Shown one piece after another: positions 19,167-26,908 of a stretch of 64,000 nucleotides of DNA. The notes beneath the pieces were generated by a model. It was not told the DNA's origin. It did no database searches and saw only the letters and a list, made by a program, of their open reading frames with translations. Position numbers and translations under genes: made by a program. This stretch comes from Halocynthiibacter namhaensis (GTDB taxonomy: Bacteria > Pseudomonadota > Alphaproteobacteria > Rhodobacterales > Rhodobacteraceae). Numbering within the stretch: position 1 is the first letter of the stretch; every line of letters starts with the position of its first letter. The stretch lies in contig NZ_JWIF01000056.1 in NCBI RefSeq assembly GCF_000812685.1, positions 310,001 through 374,000 of the forward strand. Direction: 5' to 3'.

Positions 19167-19739
19167 TTAGAAGGTGATCACTTCGTTTTCTGTCACAATA
19201 TAATCTAGGGGCTGGTCTGTGTCTTCGAGGGGCAGATCAACGGCTTCCTGTGCAGCCCAGGCAAAGCCAACTGCCAACGTCGGACGTTTGGCGCGCAGGC
19301 CTTCAAGGGTTCGATCGTAAAATCCACCGCCATATCCCAGACGCCCACCCGCGCGATCAAAGGACACCAATGGGGCGATCAAAATCTCGGGTTCAACCCA
19401 TTGGCAATCCGCAGGGATACGCGCGCCAAAAGTGCCCATGGTCATCACGGTGTCGGGTGTCCAGAGGGCGAATTTCAGGGGTTGGCCGTTTGCTTCGATC
19501 ACGGGCACAGCGATTTGTGATGTGGCCGCAAGGCCGTTCATTGCAGGAAGCGGATCGATCTCGCTGCGCATCGGCATATAAGCCCCGATGATCTTGCCGG
19601 TATGGCGGGCGATTACATCCATCAATTTCGCATTTGCCGCCGCATTACGCGCCGGGGCGTCTTCGGCACGGTGGGTTTCACCACGGCGCGTAAAAGCGGC
19701 TTTGCGCGCTGCGGATTTAAGGGCAATCAGATCGGTCAT
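19167..19739 (-). CDS. fthC: 5-formyltetrahydrofolate cyclo-ligase
   Basis: Converts 5-formyl-THF to 5,10-methenyl-THF with ATP. The 190-residue protein has the basic N-terminal ATP-binding pattern (KSAARKAAFTRR), YMPMRSEIDP near 55, and the signature RLGYGGGFYDR near 130. Its ATG overlaps the mgtE stop by four bases, so translation is coupled to the magnesium transporter; whether this link matters is unclear. Confidence 0.94.
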   Translation of the reverse strand: MTDLIALKSAARKAAFTRRGETHRAEDAPARNAAANAKLMDVIARHTGKIIGAYMPMRSEIDPLPAMNGLAATSQIAVPVIEANGQPLKFALWTPDTVMTMGTFGARIPADCQWVEPEILIAPLVSFDRAGGRLGYGGGFYDRTLEGLRAKRPTLAVGFAWAAQEAVDLPLEDTDQPLDYIVTENEVITF

Positions 19740-21118
19740 AATAGTAGGGTTCCTGCAAGGCCAAGGAAGGCAAAAAATCCAACGATATCAGTCACGGTTG
19801 TTACAAACGCACCCGACGCAAGGGCTGGATCGATGTCGAGCTTTTCCAATGTCACGGGTACCAAAATGCCCGCAAGCCCCGCGATCACAAGGTTCACCAC
19901 CATCGCGATCGCAAGCACAACCCCCAGCATCATAGAGCCAAACCAAACATAGCCAACGACGCCCATAAACAGCGCAAAGATCATGCCATTTGCAAGCCCC
20001 ACCAAGGCTTCACGTTTGATCACACGCCAAAGGTTTGAGCTGGTCAAATCTTTCGTGGCAAGGGCCCGCACCGCAACTGTTAACGATTGCGTGCCAGCGT
20101 TTCCGCCCATGGATGCGACGATCGGCATCAAAACGGCAAGCGCCACATATTGCGCGATGGTCGCCTCAAATTGGGCGATCACAAGGGATGCCAAGATCGC
20201 GGTGATCAAGTTCACAAACAGCCAAGGAAAACGGGCTTTGGTGGTTTCTATTACGCGGTCAGATAGGCTTGAGGTTTCGCCCACACCAGCCAAACGAAGG
20301 ATGTCTTCTTCGTGTTCGTCATCCAATACGGCCATGGCGTCGTCGATGGTAATCACCCCGACCAAACGGTCATCTTCGTCGACAACAGGCGCCGAAATCA
20401 GGTGATATTGGTTGAAAGCATAGGCGACGTCTTCTTCTTCCTGCAACACACGAATGGTGCGGAAAGTGTCTTCGGTGATGTCACTTAGTGGGATGTCGCG
20501 GGCTGAGGCTAGCAATTTCCCAAGGGTCACGTAACCCGTTGGTTTTAGGCGCGGATCAACGATGATAACATGATAAAATTGTTCTGGAAGCTCGGTTTCT
20601 TCACGCAGGAAATCAATTGCCTGCCCAACGTTCCAATGCTCAGGGGCCGCGACAAATTCGCGTTGCATAAGCCGCCCAGCGGAATCTTCGGGCCAAGACA
20701 AGGCCTGTTCCACCGCGACCCGATCCGCGTCTTCCAGCGCGTCAAGAATGGCTTCCTGTTGGGGTTCATCAAGGTCTTCAACCAAGTCCACAACGTCATC
20801 AGTTTCAAGCTCGCGCACCGCGTCTGACACCACGTCGTCGGGCAGAAACTCGATCGCTTCTTCGCGCAAGCTTTCGTCGAGTTCCGACAGGACTTCGCCG
20901 TCAAATACATCGCGCCCCAACAGGAATATTTCGCGACGCAAGCTATGGTCGACTTGTTCCAAAAGGTCGGCGAGGTCGGCCGGGTGCATGGGAGTTAGGA
21001 TATCGGCAAGTCGCGATTTGTTAACCGTTGCAACCGCGAGGCGGACCTCATCCACCAAAGATCTATCGAGCGCGAAGTCTTCTTCTTGGTCGTCCGAATC
21101 AAAGATTGTGTCAGCCAT
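19736..21118 (-). CDS. mgtE: Magnesium transporter MgtE
   Basis: A 460-residue Mg2+ channel. It has the acidic N-domain (about 30-130, with MHPADLADLLEQ), two CBS domains that sense intracellular Mg2+ (about 140-265), and a five-helix membrane domain with MGGNAGTQSLTVAVRALA. The aspartate cluster at the domain interface (DEDDRLVGVITIDD) is present. No magnesium-responsive leader could be recognised in the roughly 170 bases upstream. fthC follows with a four-base overlap. Confidence 0.95.
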   Translation of the reverse strand: MADTIFDSDDQEEDFALDRSLVDEVRLAVATVNKSRLADILTPMHPADLADLLEQVDHSLRREIFLLGRDVFDGEVLSELDESLREEAIEFLPDDVVSDAVRELETDDVVDLVEDLDEPQQEAILDALEDADRVAVEQALSWPEDSAGRLMQREFVAAPEHWNVGQAIDFLREETELPEQFYHVIIVDPRLKPTGYVTLGKLLASARDIPLSDITEDTFRTIRVLQEEEDVAYAFNQYHLISAPVVDEDDRLVGVITIDDAMAVLDDEHEEDILRLAGVGETSSLSDRVIETTKARFPWLFVNLITAILASLVIAQFEATIAQYVALAVLMPIVASMGGNAGTQSLTVAVRALATKDLTSSNLWRVIKREALVGLANGMIFALFMGVVGYVWFGSMMLGVVLAIAMVVNLVIAGLAGILVPVTLEKLDIDPALASGAFVTTVTDIVGFFAFLGLAGTLLL

Positions 21119-21284
21119 TTATCTGCCTCTTTGCCGGAAACCACACCTGCGGATGTTGTTCATCCGCGCCTTTTGCTGACCATAGCCAAAACAGTTTCCG
21201 AAAAACAGAGAGAACCGGGCGATTTACCTGCAAAATGCGACAGGTTATGCTGTGGGTCGTGAAGATCAGCCATAGGACAGGTGT

Positions 21285-22574
21285 ATGACGCAGAAAATTC
21301 TTACAGGACAGGTTCTGCAATTCGTCGCAAACCCGTTTGAAGGCCCCGCCACAGAAGCCGTGCGCGTGATCACTGATGGTGCGATTCTGATCAAGGGTGG
21401 AAAGATTGAAACCGTCGGCACTGCGCATGAGATTCGTGCAAAAGCCCCACAAGCGCTGGTAACAGATTACGGCGATCATCTGATTTGTGCAGGCCTTGTC
21501 GATGCCCATGTGCATTATCCCCAAACAGCGATTATCGCCAGCTGGGGCAAGCGCCTGATCGATTGGTTGAACAGCTATACGTTCCCAGAAGAAATGCGGT
21601 TTCATGATGCAGAATTTGCACGCGACACTGCGGATCGTTACCTTGATCTGACGCGGGCCAATGGCACGACCACTGTGACCAGTTTTTGCACCATTCATCC
21701 AGAAAGCGTGGATGCTTTGTTTGAAGCTGCGGAGGCACGCGGACAACGCATTATCGCGGGCAAAACCTGTATGGATCGCAACGCCCCTGACGGGCTACGC
21801 GACACGGTGCAAAGCGCCTATGATGACAGTAAAATGTTACTGGAAAAATGGCACGGACGTGGACGGGCAAGTTACGCGATTACGCCGCGATTTTCACCAA
21901 CGTCTACACCGGATCAACTGTCTGCTTTGGGTGCGCTATGGGGTGAATACCCCGAAGTTTTGATGCAAACTCATCTGTCTGAGCAGGTGGATGAGATCGC
22001 CTGGGTGCAGGATTTATTTCCAGATTCACGTGATTATTTAGATACTTACGAGGCACATGGCCTGTTGCGTGAAGGAGGTCTTTTTGGTCACGCCATTCAT
22101 CTGACAGAACGCGAGCGTATGCGCCTGCGCGAGATGGACGCAGGCCTTGTGCATTGCCCGACGTCCAATACATTCATTGGGTCTGGCCTGTTTGATATGG
22201 CGGGATTGGTGGCAGAAGGGCAGCGTGTTGGGCTTGCCACTGACACTGGCGGTGGATCTAGTTTTTCCATGTTGCGCACCATGGCTGCGGCTTATGAAAT
22301 TGGCCAATTGCGTGGCACACCGTTGCACCCGGCACAGATGCTTTGGCTTGCGACACAAGGGTCCGCCCGTGCCCTGCGTATGGAAGACAAAATCGGCAAT
22401 ATCGTTGAGGGCATGGAGGCAGATTTTGTCGTGCTTGATCTGGCGTCGACCCCCGCCATTTCACAACGCAGCATGCGCGCGACCGATATTTGGGAAGCGG
22501 TTTTCCCGACATTGATGATGGGCGATGATCGTGCGGTGCAGGCTACCTGGATCAATGGGGTCTGCGACCGCTGA
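21285..22574 (+). CDS. guaD: Guanine deaminase
   Basis: Converts guanine to xanthine and ammonia. The 429-residue amidohydrolase has the metal site HVH at 75-77, the further histidines in QTHLSEQ (near 230) and FGHAIHL (near 268), and the aspartate in ATDTGGGSSFSM (near 318). The substrate loop around VTSFCTIHPES also fits guanine deaminase. It is convergent with the 8-oxoguanine deaminase-like gene, suggesting a small purine-salvage pair. The xanthine dehydrogenase that usually takes the product is not in the window. Confidence 0.92.
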   Translation: MTQKILTGQVLQFVANPFEGPATEAVRVITDGAILIKGGKIETVGTAHEIRAKAPQALVTDYGDHLICAGLVDAHVHYPQTAIIASWGKRLIDWLNSYTFPEEMRFHDAEFARDTADRYLDLTRANGTTTVTSFCTIHPESVDALFEAAEARGQRIIAGKTCMDRNAPDGLRDTVQSAYDDSKMLLEKWHGRGRASYAITPRFSPTSTPDQLSALGALWGEYPEVLMQTHLSEQVDEIAWVQDLFPDSRDYLDTYEAHGLLREGGLFGHAIHLTERERMRLREMDAGLVHCPTSNTFIGSGLFDMAGLVAEGQRVGLATDTGGGSSFSMLRTMAAAYEIGQLRGTPLHPAQMLWLATQGSARALRMEDKIGNIVEGMEADFVVLDLASTPAISQRSMRATDIWEAVFPTLMMGDDRAVQATWINGVCDR

Positions 22575-22596
22575 TTTTGTGTGATCGAATAATATG

Positions 22597-22622
22597 CCGT
22601 GCCATTTTTCGGAATGACACGG
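22597..22622. terminator. Weak hairpin between convergent deaminase genes
   Basis: CCGTG and CACGG arms with an inner CAT/ATG pair and one mismatch enclose a T-rich loop. No clear T-run follows on either strand, so termination is only suggested by its position between two convergent stops. Confidence 0.35.
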
Positions 22623-22653
22623 TGATGTTTTCTCACCCGATGTTTGATGATGG

Positions 22654-24015
22654 TTAAATCACCAATCTACGTGCAAGGCGGTTTTGATAAGAAATCGTTT
22701 CCTTAAGGTTTATGGTCAGCATTTGGCCTTCCGCCACGATCTGGCGCCCATTGACGATCAGATCTCGGACCATGTTTGGCCCTGACAGCAAAAGCGCTGC
22801 GGGATCATGACTGCCCGCAGATTCTATGCCATTCATGTCCCAAATGGCGATGTCAGCACGTTTTCCGGGGGCGATGCGACCGCATTCAGGCCGACCAAGG
22901 ACATCCGCACCACCACGTGTAGCGATCTCTAGGGCTTCTCGGGCGCTCATCGCGTCCGCCCCTTGATTGACACGCTGCAACAGCATCGCCTGACGGGCCT
23001 CGATTGCTAGATTTGCCATATCATTAGAGGCGGAACCATCCACACCTAATCCGACATTCACCCCTGCATCGCGCATTTTTCGTATGGGGGCGATGCCCGA
23101 CCCCAACCGACAATTGGAGCAGGGACAATGCGCAACACCTGTGCCCGAGCGGGCGAACAGATCGATCTCTTGCTTGTCGAGCTTCACGCAATGGGCGTGC
23201 CACACGTCTTGGCCAGTCCACCCCAAGTCTTCCGCATATTGCCCGGGGCGACAACCGAATTTCTCAAGGCTATAGGCGACATCTTCGTCATTCTCTGCAA
23301 GATGAGTGTGCAACATCACGCCCTTGTCTCGCGCAAGAAGCGCCGTGTCGCGCATTAGATCGCGACTGACAGAAAAGGGTGAGCAAGGTGCAAGCCCGAT
23401 GCGCAGCATCGAACCCTCTTGCGGATCGTGCCAGCGGTCTACCAGTCGGATCATGTCATTGAGAATGTGGGTTTCTGATTCAACCAGGTGATCCGGGGGA
23501 AGTCCACCCGCGCTTTCGCCAATCGACATAGCGCCGCGCGTAGGGTGAAAGCGCAGGCCAACTTCTTGGGCGGCGTCGATCGTGTCCTCGAGGCGGCTGC
23601 CGTTGGGATATAGATACAGGTGATCCGAGGTCATTGTGCAGCCGGACAGCGCGAGTTCTGCTAGGCCTGTAAGTGCTGATACGCGCATCTCTTCGGGGCC
23701 AAATGATGACCAAATAGGGTAGAGCCGTTGTAGCCAACCAAACAGCAGGGCATCTTGGGCACCGGGGACAGCGCGGGTTAGGCTTTGATACAGGTGGTGA
23801 TGGGTGTTCACGAGGCCGGGGGTCACCAAGCAACCTTGGGCGTTGATCGTGTTAATACCATTTGGGGCATCTAAATTTGGGCCGATTTCCACGATGCAGC
23901 CGTTGCCGATGAGAATGTCTTCGTCGCGCAATTCGCGCCGTTCGTCGTCCATCGTGAGGACGCATGCAGCATTCTTGATAAGTATCTCTGGGGATTGCGT
24001 GGGGTGTATGCTCAT
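22654..24015 (-). CDS. 8-oxoguanine deaminase-like amidohydrolase
   Basis: A 453-residue amidohydrolase of the cytosine/TRZ-ATZ group. Metal ligands are HHH at 72-74, HTHLAEND near 237 and the aspartate in GVDGSASND near 323; the family-specific block LTRAVPGAQDALLFGWLQ follows the first histidines. That block, as I recall, marks enzymes shown to deaminate 8-oxoguanine to uric acid, but related members act on other purines or s-triazines, so substrate is inferred. It is convergent with guaD. A purine-degradation role and removal of oxidised guanine base are both compatible. Confidence 0.82.
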   Translation of the reverse strand: MSIHPTQSPEILIKNAACVLTMDDERRELRDEDILIGNGCIVEIGPNLDAPNGINTINAQGCLVTPGLVNTHHHLYQSLTRAVPGAQDALLFGWLQRLYPIWSSFGPEEMRVSALTGLAELALSGCTMTSDHLYLYPNGSRLEDTIDAAQEVGLRFHPTRGAMSIGESAGGLPPDHLVESETHILNDMIRLVDRWHDPQEGSMLRIGLAPCSPFSVSRDLMRDTALLARDKGVMLHTHLAENDEDVAYSLEKFGCRPGQYAEDLGWTGQDVWHAHCVKLDKQEIDLFARSGTGVAHCPCSNCRLGSGIAPIRKMRDAGVNVGLGVDGSASNDMANLAIEARQAMLLQRVNQGADAMSAREALEIATRGGADVLGRPECGRIAPGKRADIAIWDMNGIESAGSHDPAALLLSGPNMVRDLIVNGRQIVAEGQMLTINLKETISYQNRLARRLVI

Positions 24016-24161
24016 GGAGCGCTGGCCTCCGCTAAAGAAGACCCGTTCGGTTAGATGAAGACATCCACTGACGGACAGAAGGGCAAGGACTCCGGTCAGT
24101 TGACGTAGTTTACAAAAATACGAATGATTTTCAATGGGGTTTGGGGTGCCGTCACGCGCCA

Positions 24162-24220
24162 GCCGTCTGCTGCATACAGCAGACGGCCACGCCCAACGCT
24201 TGTTGAGCTGCTTTAGCAGC
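24162..24220. repeat. Two adjacent hairpins in the 3' region of the hisN-like gene
   Basis: GCCGTCTGCTG (24162-24172) and CAGCAGACGGC (24177-24187) form a perfect 11-bp stem with a four-base loop. A second short stem, GCTGC with GCAGC, follows at about 24207-24220. Neither runs into a T tract, so they may protect the 3' end of a message or be copies of a dispersed repeat rather than a plain terminator. The 233-base gap they occupy has no gene. Confidence 0.5.
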
Positions 24221-24248
24221 GCAGATCAAGGGGCGGGAGGGCCTGTTC

Positions 24249-25055
24249 TTAATGGGCGAAAGGCTGCAATAGTGCCAAAGCTTTTGCATGTATTTCCTTG
24301 TTGGCGGCAGCTAAGATTTGCCCGCCGTTATGGGCCGGATTGCCGTGCCAATCTGTAACGATACCGCCTGCAGCTTGGATCACGCCGATGGGACCTTGAA
24401 CGTCATAAGCATGTAAGCCAGCTTCGATAACCAGTTCGATTTGACCAGCAGCGATAAGGCCATAGGCGTAACAATCGGTGCCATACCTGGTCAATTGCAC
24501 TTGGTCACGCACGGCCTCAAATCCTTGACGTTCGGATGGGGTTCCGACTTCGGGAAAGGTTGTGAAAAGTGTCGCGTCTTCAAGGGCAGTCACTGATGAT
24601 GTGTTTAGGTCGACCTTCCCTTGCGGGCCATCGACCCAAGCGTGGCCAAACCCGCCAAAAAAGCGCTCGCCAATATAGGGTTGATCAATGATGCCAAGGA
24701 TGGGCCCGTTTTTATCGCCGACGGCAATCAGCACGCCCCAGGTCGGGGTGCCGCTGATATAGCTGCGTGTTCCATCTATCGGATCTAAAACCCAAGTCAG
24801 CCCGGACGTACCATCTGTGTGTCCGTATTCTTCGCCGAATACGCCATCGTTTGGGCGCATTTTAGCCAAGAGATCACGCATCGCCCTTTCCGCCGCGCGG
24901 TCTGCGATGGTGACCGGGTCAAAGCTGTCACTTAGTTTGTTTTCTGCGGTTAATCCTGAGCTGCGGAAATATTTAAGCGTTTCAGGACGTGCAGCGTCAG
25001 CCAATGCGAATGCACAGGCCTTCAGTTCTTTAATTTCTGATGTGGAAAGTTCCAT
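24249..25055 (-). CDS. hisN: Inositol-monophosphatase-fold enzyme, histidinol-phosphatase (HisN)-like
   Basis: A 268-residue Mg2+-dependent phosphatase. Motifs are GVFGEEYG near 72, DPIDGTRSYISG near 91, and a C-terminal AYDVQGPIGVIQAAGG. The short YISGTPTWGVLIAV segment resembles HisN-type histidinol-phosphate phosphatases, which complete the penultimate step of histidine synthesis; inositol phosphatase is the alternative. The ATG at 25055 has GGAG about eight bases upstream, and that ribosome-binding site lies inside one arm of a 15-bp perfect inverted repeat (25061-25105). No other his gene is near. Confidence 0.82.
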   Translation of the reverse strand: MELSTSEIKELKACAFALADAARPETLKYFRSSGLTAENKLSDSFDPVTIADRAAERAMRDLLAKMRPNDGVFGEEYGHTDGTSGLTWVLDPIDGTRSYISGTPTWGVLIAVGDKNGPILGIIDQPYIGERFFGGFGHAWVDGPQGKVDLNTSSVTALEDATLFTTFPEVGTPSERQGFEAVRDQVQLTRYGTDCYAYGLIAAGQIELVIEAGLHAYDVQGPIGVIQAAGGIVTDWHGNPAHNGGQILAAANKEIHAKALALLQPFAH

Positions 25056-25060
25056 AGTGT

Positions 25061-25105
25061 GTGCTCCGCATGCCAAGGATTACGATTCTCTGGCATGCGG
25101 AGCAC
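25061..25105 (-). promoter_or_regulatory. 15-bp perfect inverted repeat covering the hisN-like ribosome-binding site
   Basis: GTGCTCCGCATGCCA (25061-25075) is the exact complement of TGGCATGCGGAGCAC (25091-25105), with 15 bases between. In the minus-strand message the arm nearer the ATG carries GGAG, so folding would hide the ribosome-binding site. Alternatively each arm, which contains the palindrome GCATGC, could be a protein-binding site. Confidence 0.6.
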
Positions 25106-25121
25106 ATTGCGTCAACAAAAA

Positions 25122-25135
25122 GCAATTTGAATTGC
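25122..25135. promoter_or_regulatory. Palindrome GCAATT-TG-AATTGC upstream of the hisN-like gene
   Basis: A 6+6 perfect inverted repeat 11 bases past the XRE-gene stop and 67 bases upstream of the hisN-like start. It is spaced like an operator for a dimeric regulator; the neighbouring XRE protein is a candidate but nothing proves it. Confidence 0.35.
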
Positions 25136-25145
25136 GCTCTGTTTG

Positions 25146-25520
25146 TTAGGCCGCGTCACTTAAAACGCGCGCCAAGTCGAACAGACGACGGCGTTGGTTT
25201 TCTGGGATAGCATAATATGACCGGATGAGTTCAAGCGCTTCCTTGTCGGCGAGGAGGTCTCCGGGCACAGCGGATTGCTCCGTTGTTTGTTCGTCAGCGG
25301 ATTCACTTAAGCCACCGAAGAAATATGCGACGGGCACGTCAAGCGTTTCTGAGATATCCCAGAGGCGAGATGCGCTGACACGATTCATACCGGTTTCGTA
25401 TTTCTGAATTTGTTGAAATTTAATTCCAACTTTTTCTGCCAGCTGTTGTTGGGTCATTCCAACCATCCAGCGGCGATGTCTGACGCGTTTACCTACATGT
25501 ACGTCTACGGGGTGTTTCAT
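25146..25520 (-). CDS. XRE-family helix-turn-helix regulator
   Basis: A 124-residue DNA-binding protein. The helix-turn-helix covers about residues 22-60 (MTQQQLAEKVGIKFQQIQKY followed by ETGMNRVSASRLWDI). A short acidic linker follows, then a C-terminal helical segment with LIRSYYAIPENQRRRLFDLA. As far as I recall, near-identical proteins are widespread in alphaproteobacteria as single-copy regulators; targets are unknown. It is followed by the hisN-like gene after 90 bases and preceded by a 408-base gap rich in palindromes. Confidence 0.88.
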   Translation of the reverse strand: MKHPVDVHVGKRVRHRRWMVGMTQQQLAEKVGIKFQQIQKYETGMNRVSASRLWDISETLDVPVAYFFGGLSESADEQTTEQSAVPGDLLADKEALELIRSYYAIPENQRRRLFDLARVLSDAA

Positions 25521-25727
25521 ACCATACTCCTTTTTCCCTGTCTCTCTTAGTAAGCAATTTTTGTGCCAAGTAAGAGCTCATTTTTATGTTTCGTTGCGAT
25601 TGACGCGAAAATGAGCGTCTGACGTTGATTTCACCGGAGTTCTTCCGGTTGACTTGAACTTAAAGACAGGTGCAGATTTGTCTCACGTTTGCGACAAGTC
25701 CGCCCCGCGTTATTCGCGCTAAGCGTG

Positions 25728-25749
25728 TTTTGCATTGCATTGTGCAAAA
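25728..25749. promoter_or_regulatory. Palindrome TTTTGCA-N8-TGCAAAA
   Basis: Seven-base perfect arms separated by eight bases, overlapped by TTGCAT/ATGCAA repeats so that several registers of symmetry coexist. This fits cooperative binding by a dimeric regulator. It lies 208 bases upstream of the XRE start and 180 bases upstream of the oxidoreductase start. Confidence 0.4.
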
Positions 25750-25843
25750 TGCAATACATCACTCAAATCGACCATTGCAAATTGCGAAAATGTGATTGGG
25801 TGTTATCGGAAAATCCAATATTCTACATGCCTTTTTTCGGGGT

Positions 25844-25859
25844 GAATATTCCAATATTC
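25844..25859. promoter_or_regulatory. Palindrome GAATATT-CC-AATATTC with a nearby extra half-site
   Basis: A 16-base perfect inverted repeat about 70 bases upstream of the oxidoreductase start. Nine bases of its right half, CCAATATTC, recur about 36 bases further upstream at about 25815-25823. The spacing of roughly 3.5 helical turns places the two copies on nearly opposite helix faces; the regulator is unknown. Confidence 0.4.
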
Positions 25860-25928
25860 ATTGGGTTTCCCAAGTCGGCGTATGATCTGATATAGAAATG
25901 TAAATATCAGCTATGGGATGTGCCGTTT

Positions 25929-26903
25929 ATGCGAAATTATCAACAAACCTCGTTTCATTCTCCGGCGAAAATCGTTGAGACTCAATGTGTTGCCCCCGCT
26001 AAAGGCGAAGTTTGCATCCAAGTGGCTGCGGCGTCGGTTAACTTCTCTGACTTGCTGCTGGCAAAGGGAACGTATCAAGATACGCCGTCGCTTCCATTTA
26101 CTCCGGGGCTTGAGTTTTCAGGCCGGGTTGTGGCCTGCGGAGAGGGCGTTAACGCTGACCTGAAGAATATGCGGGTTACCGCCTATGCGGGCGCTGGCGG
26201 CTTCGCTGAGTTCGCCTGTGCGCCGGCTGAACGTTGCCTGATTCTTCCTGATGCCCTCGAGTATGACGTCGCCGCTGGCTTGCAGGTGGCTTGGGGGACC
26301 AGTCATATTGCTTTGTCGCAAAGGGCTAAGCTTAAGGAAGGTGAAACGCTTTTGGTTTTGGGTGCCGGGGGTGGCGTAGGGCTGAGCGCGGTCACCATGG
26401 GCAAACTGTTGGGTGCTCGGGTTGTTGCTGTTGCGCGCGGTGCCGAAAAACTAAAGGCCGCACAACTTGCAGGCGCAGATCATTTGATTGATTCCGACAG
26501 TATGGATGTGCGCGATGAAATGATTGCGCTTGGCCGCGCTGATGTCGTGTATGACCCTGTGGGTGGCGCTTTGTTTAATGCCGCATTTCGATCGTGCAAT
26601 CCTGGGGCGCGTATTTTGATCATTGGCTTTGCAAGCGGTGAGGTGCCCGAAATTGCCGCCAACCACGCGTTGGTAAAAAACATCGATCTGATTGGCATCA
26701 ATTGGAGCGCCTATTGGGCGTTCGCCCCAGAAGTTGTTCTCGCGTCGGGTCGGATGTTGTTGAACTGGGCGGCTGACGGAAAAATTGACGCCAATATTCA
26801 TCACCGCTTTCCGTTGGCGGAAATTGAAGATGCGTTGGACCTTCTGCGCAGTCGTAAATCCCGAGGCAAAATCATAATTTACCCAACCTCGGAGCCCGTT
26901 TAA
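25929..26903 (+). CDS. NADPH:quinone oxidoreductase-family protein (zinc-free MDR)
   Basis: A 324-residue medium-chain dehydrogenase/reductase. It shows the N-terminal GroES-like fold with SVNFSDLL (about 37-44) and LPFTPGLEFSGRV, and the Rossmann motif LGAGGGVGLSAV near 146. The catalytic zinc ligands of alcohol dehydrogenases are absent, which fits quinone or enone reductases. The ATG at 25929 is preferred because GGGA lies about ten bases upstream; a GTG at 25920 is too close to it. Its stop lies six bases from the end of the convergent LysR gene. Confidence 0.88.
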   Translation: MRNYQQTSFHSPAKIVETQCVAPAKGEVCIQVAAASVNFSDLLLAKGTYQDTPSLPFTPGLEFSGRVVACGEGVNADLKNMRVTAYAGAGGFAEFACAPAERCLILPDALEYDVAAGLQVAWGTSHIALSQRAKLKEGETLLVLGAGGGVGLSAVTMGKLLGARVVAVARGAEKLKAAQLAGADHLIDSDSMDVRDEMIALGRADVVYDPVGGALFNAAFRSCNPGARILIIGFASGEVPEIAANHALVKNIDLIGINWSAYWAFAPEVVLASGRMLLNWAADGKIDANIHHRFPLAEIEDALDLLRSRKSRGKIIIYPTSEPV

Positions 26904-26908
26904 GACGT

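Larger units (their letters stand above)
25521..25928. other. Gene-free regulatory interval between XRE and quinone oxidoreductase genes
   Basis: A 408-base AT-rich divergent region without a believable gene; a plus-strand frame at 25689-25895 lacks a ribosome-binding site and family resemblance. It holds a hairpin ACCGGA/TCCGGT (25633-25649), the palindrome TTTTGCA-N8-TGCAAAA (25728-25749) inside overlapping TTGCAT repeats, and GAATATT-CC-AATATTC (25844-25859) with an extra CCAATATTC copy near 25815. These are probably binding sites for divergent promoters. Confidence 0.6.

Noticed and set aside
19740-21284. A Mg2+ riboswitch or 6S RNA next to fthC and mgtE
   Set aside because: fthC and mgtE overlap, leaving no room for a 6S RNA, and the mgtE leader shows no recognisable riboswitch structure by eye.
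25689-25895. Plus-strand 68-codon frame in the palindrome-rich gap
   Set aside because: No ribosome-binding site, odd composition rich in Phe, Ile and Cys, and no family pattern; better explained as regulatory DNA.
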